A stretch of DNA of 6,442 nt from Alphaproteobacteria bacterium (GTDB lineage Bacteria > Pseudomonadota > Alphaproteobacteria > Paracaedibacterales > CAIOTO01), in NCBI GenBank assembly GCA_030727085.1, contig JANRCF010000016.1, forward strand, positions 1 through 6,442, written 5' to 3'. A program made the position numbers and the translations under genes. The notes beneath the pieces are model-generated. The model saw only the letters and a program-made list of their open reading frames with translations, ran no database searches and was not told where the DNA came from. Shown piece by piece: positions 6,283 through 6,442 of this stretch; the first letter of the stretch is position 1; each line of letters starts with the position of its first letter.

Positions 6283-6330
6283 GGGTGAAGCAAAACTAAA
6301 GAAAAGTGGAGCAAAAATAAAGGAGTTATA
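6269..6330 (+). repeat. Three imperfect purine-rich tandem units
   Basis: Units start at 6269, 6292 and 6313, at spacings of 23 and 21 bp. Each begins AAAACTAAAG or AAAAATAAAG and continues with a G/A-rich, AGGAG- or AGTGGAGC-like segment. The last unit ends AAGGAGTTATA directly before an ATG at 6331, so these repeats resemble duplicated ribosome-binding leaders. Confidence 0.45.
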
Positions 6331-6432
6331 ATGAAAAAACAGACTAGATTACCACACCTGTTGCGCAGGTTCGCAATGACGGTCGCAGGGAGACTGTTCA
6401 CTGAACTGTGTCAAATAACGAAAATGGGATAA
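6331..6432 (+). CDS. Possible 33-codon ORF built partly from repeat sequence
   Basis: An ATG at 6331 follows AAGGAG (6320-6325) at 5 nt and opens a 33-codon frame ending TAA at 6430-6432. The predicted peptide starts MKKQTRLPHLLRRFAMT and is basic, with no membrane segment and no domain I recognise. Codons from about 6348 to 6382 coincide with a palindromic repeat related to 2185-2216, and RRFAMT is just the reading of its TCGCAATGAC part. Only the ribosome site and clean stop favour a gene. The frame may well be a chance consequence of repeat insertion. Confidence 0.22.
   Translation: MKKQTRLPHLLRRFAMTVAGRLFTELCQITKMG
6348..6382. repeat. ATTACCA-hairpin-ATGAC repeat, second copy
   Basis: ACCTG (6356-6360) and CAGGT (6366-6370) pair around TTGCG, preceded by ATTACCA (6348-6354) and followed by CGCAATGACGG (6372-6382). 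The arrangement matches 2185-2216 while the stem sequence differs, as expected for repeats conserved in structure. A short palindrome, GTTCA and TGAAC around one C, lies just downstream at 6397-6407. Confidence 0.5.
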
Positions 6433-6442
6433 AATAGGTTAT

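Larger units (their letters stand above)
6015..6330. other. Gene-free, repeat-rich stretch after smpB
   Basis: These 316 bases contain no convincing coding region on either strand. In order they hold an AT-rich inverted repeat (6034-6054), a TTGACA word (6069), a GC-rich hairpin followed by eight consecutive C (6160-6167), a large imperfect palindrome (6188-6282), and purine-rich tandem units (6269-6330) that end in a ribosome-binding-site-like sequence. The separate structures are listed individually. Confidence 0.7.

Noticed and set aside
6015..6330. A tmRNA (ssrA) gene beside smpB.
   Set aside because: I found no tRNA-like acceptor ends, no TTCRA-type arm and no tag reading frame; the hairpins here are repeats.

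Overview
The window reads as a chromosomal segment of an alphaproteobacterium with a moderately AT-rich genome. The evidence is the order of a lytic transglycosylase, dapA and smpB, which I recall as an alphaproteobacterial arrangement, plus short palindromic repeats with a CTTGA loop followed by TCCA, a style common between genes in that class. The base composition and repeat load would fit a host-associated lineage (Holosporales- or Rickettsiales-like), but that placement is inference. All five main genes are housekeeping genes, intact and of normal length. I see no phage, transposase, defence, toxin or CRISPR genes.

Layout. Positions 14-811 (minus) encode a YgfZ/Iba57-type folate-binding Fe-S maintenance protein. 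It diverges from hemW (945-2087, plus), a radical-SAM heme chaperone, across a 133-bp gap with a good candidate promoter for each gene. hemW converges on slt (2235-4457, minus), an exported Slt70-type lytic transglycosylase; the gap between them holds a small palindromic repeat. slt and dapA (4472-5356, plus; lysine and diaminopimelate synthesis) are divergent with only 14 bp between start codons, so their translation start signals interleave. A 172-bp gap holding a symmetric two-hairpin repeat leads to smpB (5529-6014, plus), the tmRNA partner for ribosome rescue. The last 430 bp are repeat-rich: an AT-rich inverted repeat, a GC-rich hairpin, a second large palindrome related to the one before smpB, purine-rich tandem units, and a possible 33-codon ORF with a strong ribosome binding site that runs through another repeat.

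How the genes relate. DapA makes the precursor of meso-diaminopimelate used in peptidoglycan, while Slt cleaves peptidoglycan, so the divergent pair couples wall-precursor synthesis and wall turnover. YgfZ supports Fe-S enzymes and HemW carries an Fe-S cluster, a plausible but unproven reason for their adjacency. SmpB is unrelated by pathway.

The most interesting signal is not a gene. The repeat at 5388-5447 has exact dyad symmetry: two perfect 8-bp hairpins with complementary loops flank a central palindrome, their stems differ by three compensated base pairs, and the same DNA contains a near-consensus promoter (TTGACC, 17 bp, TATGAT) pointing at smpB. A diverged relative lies beyond smpB at 6188-6282. 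I found no convincing new multi-gene system.
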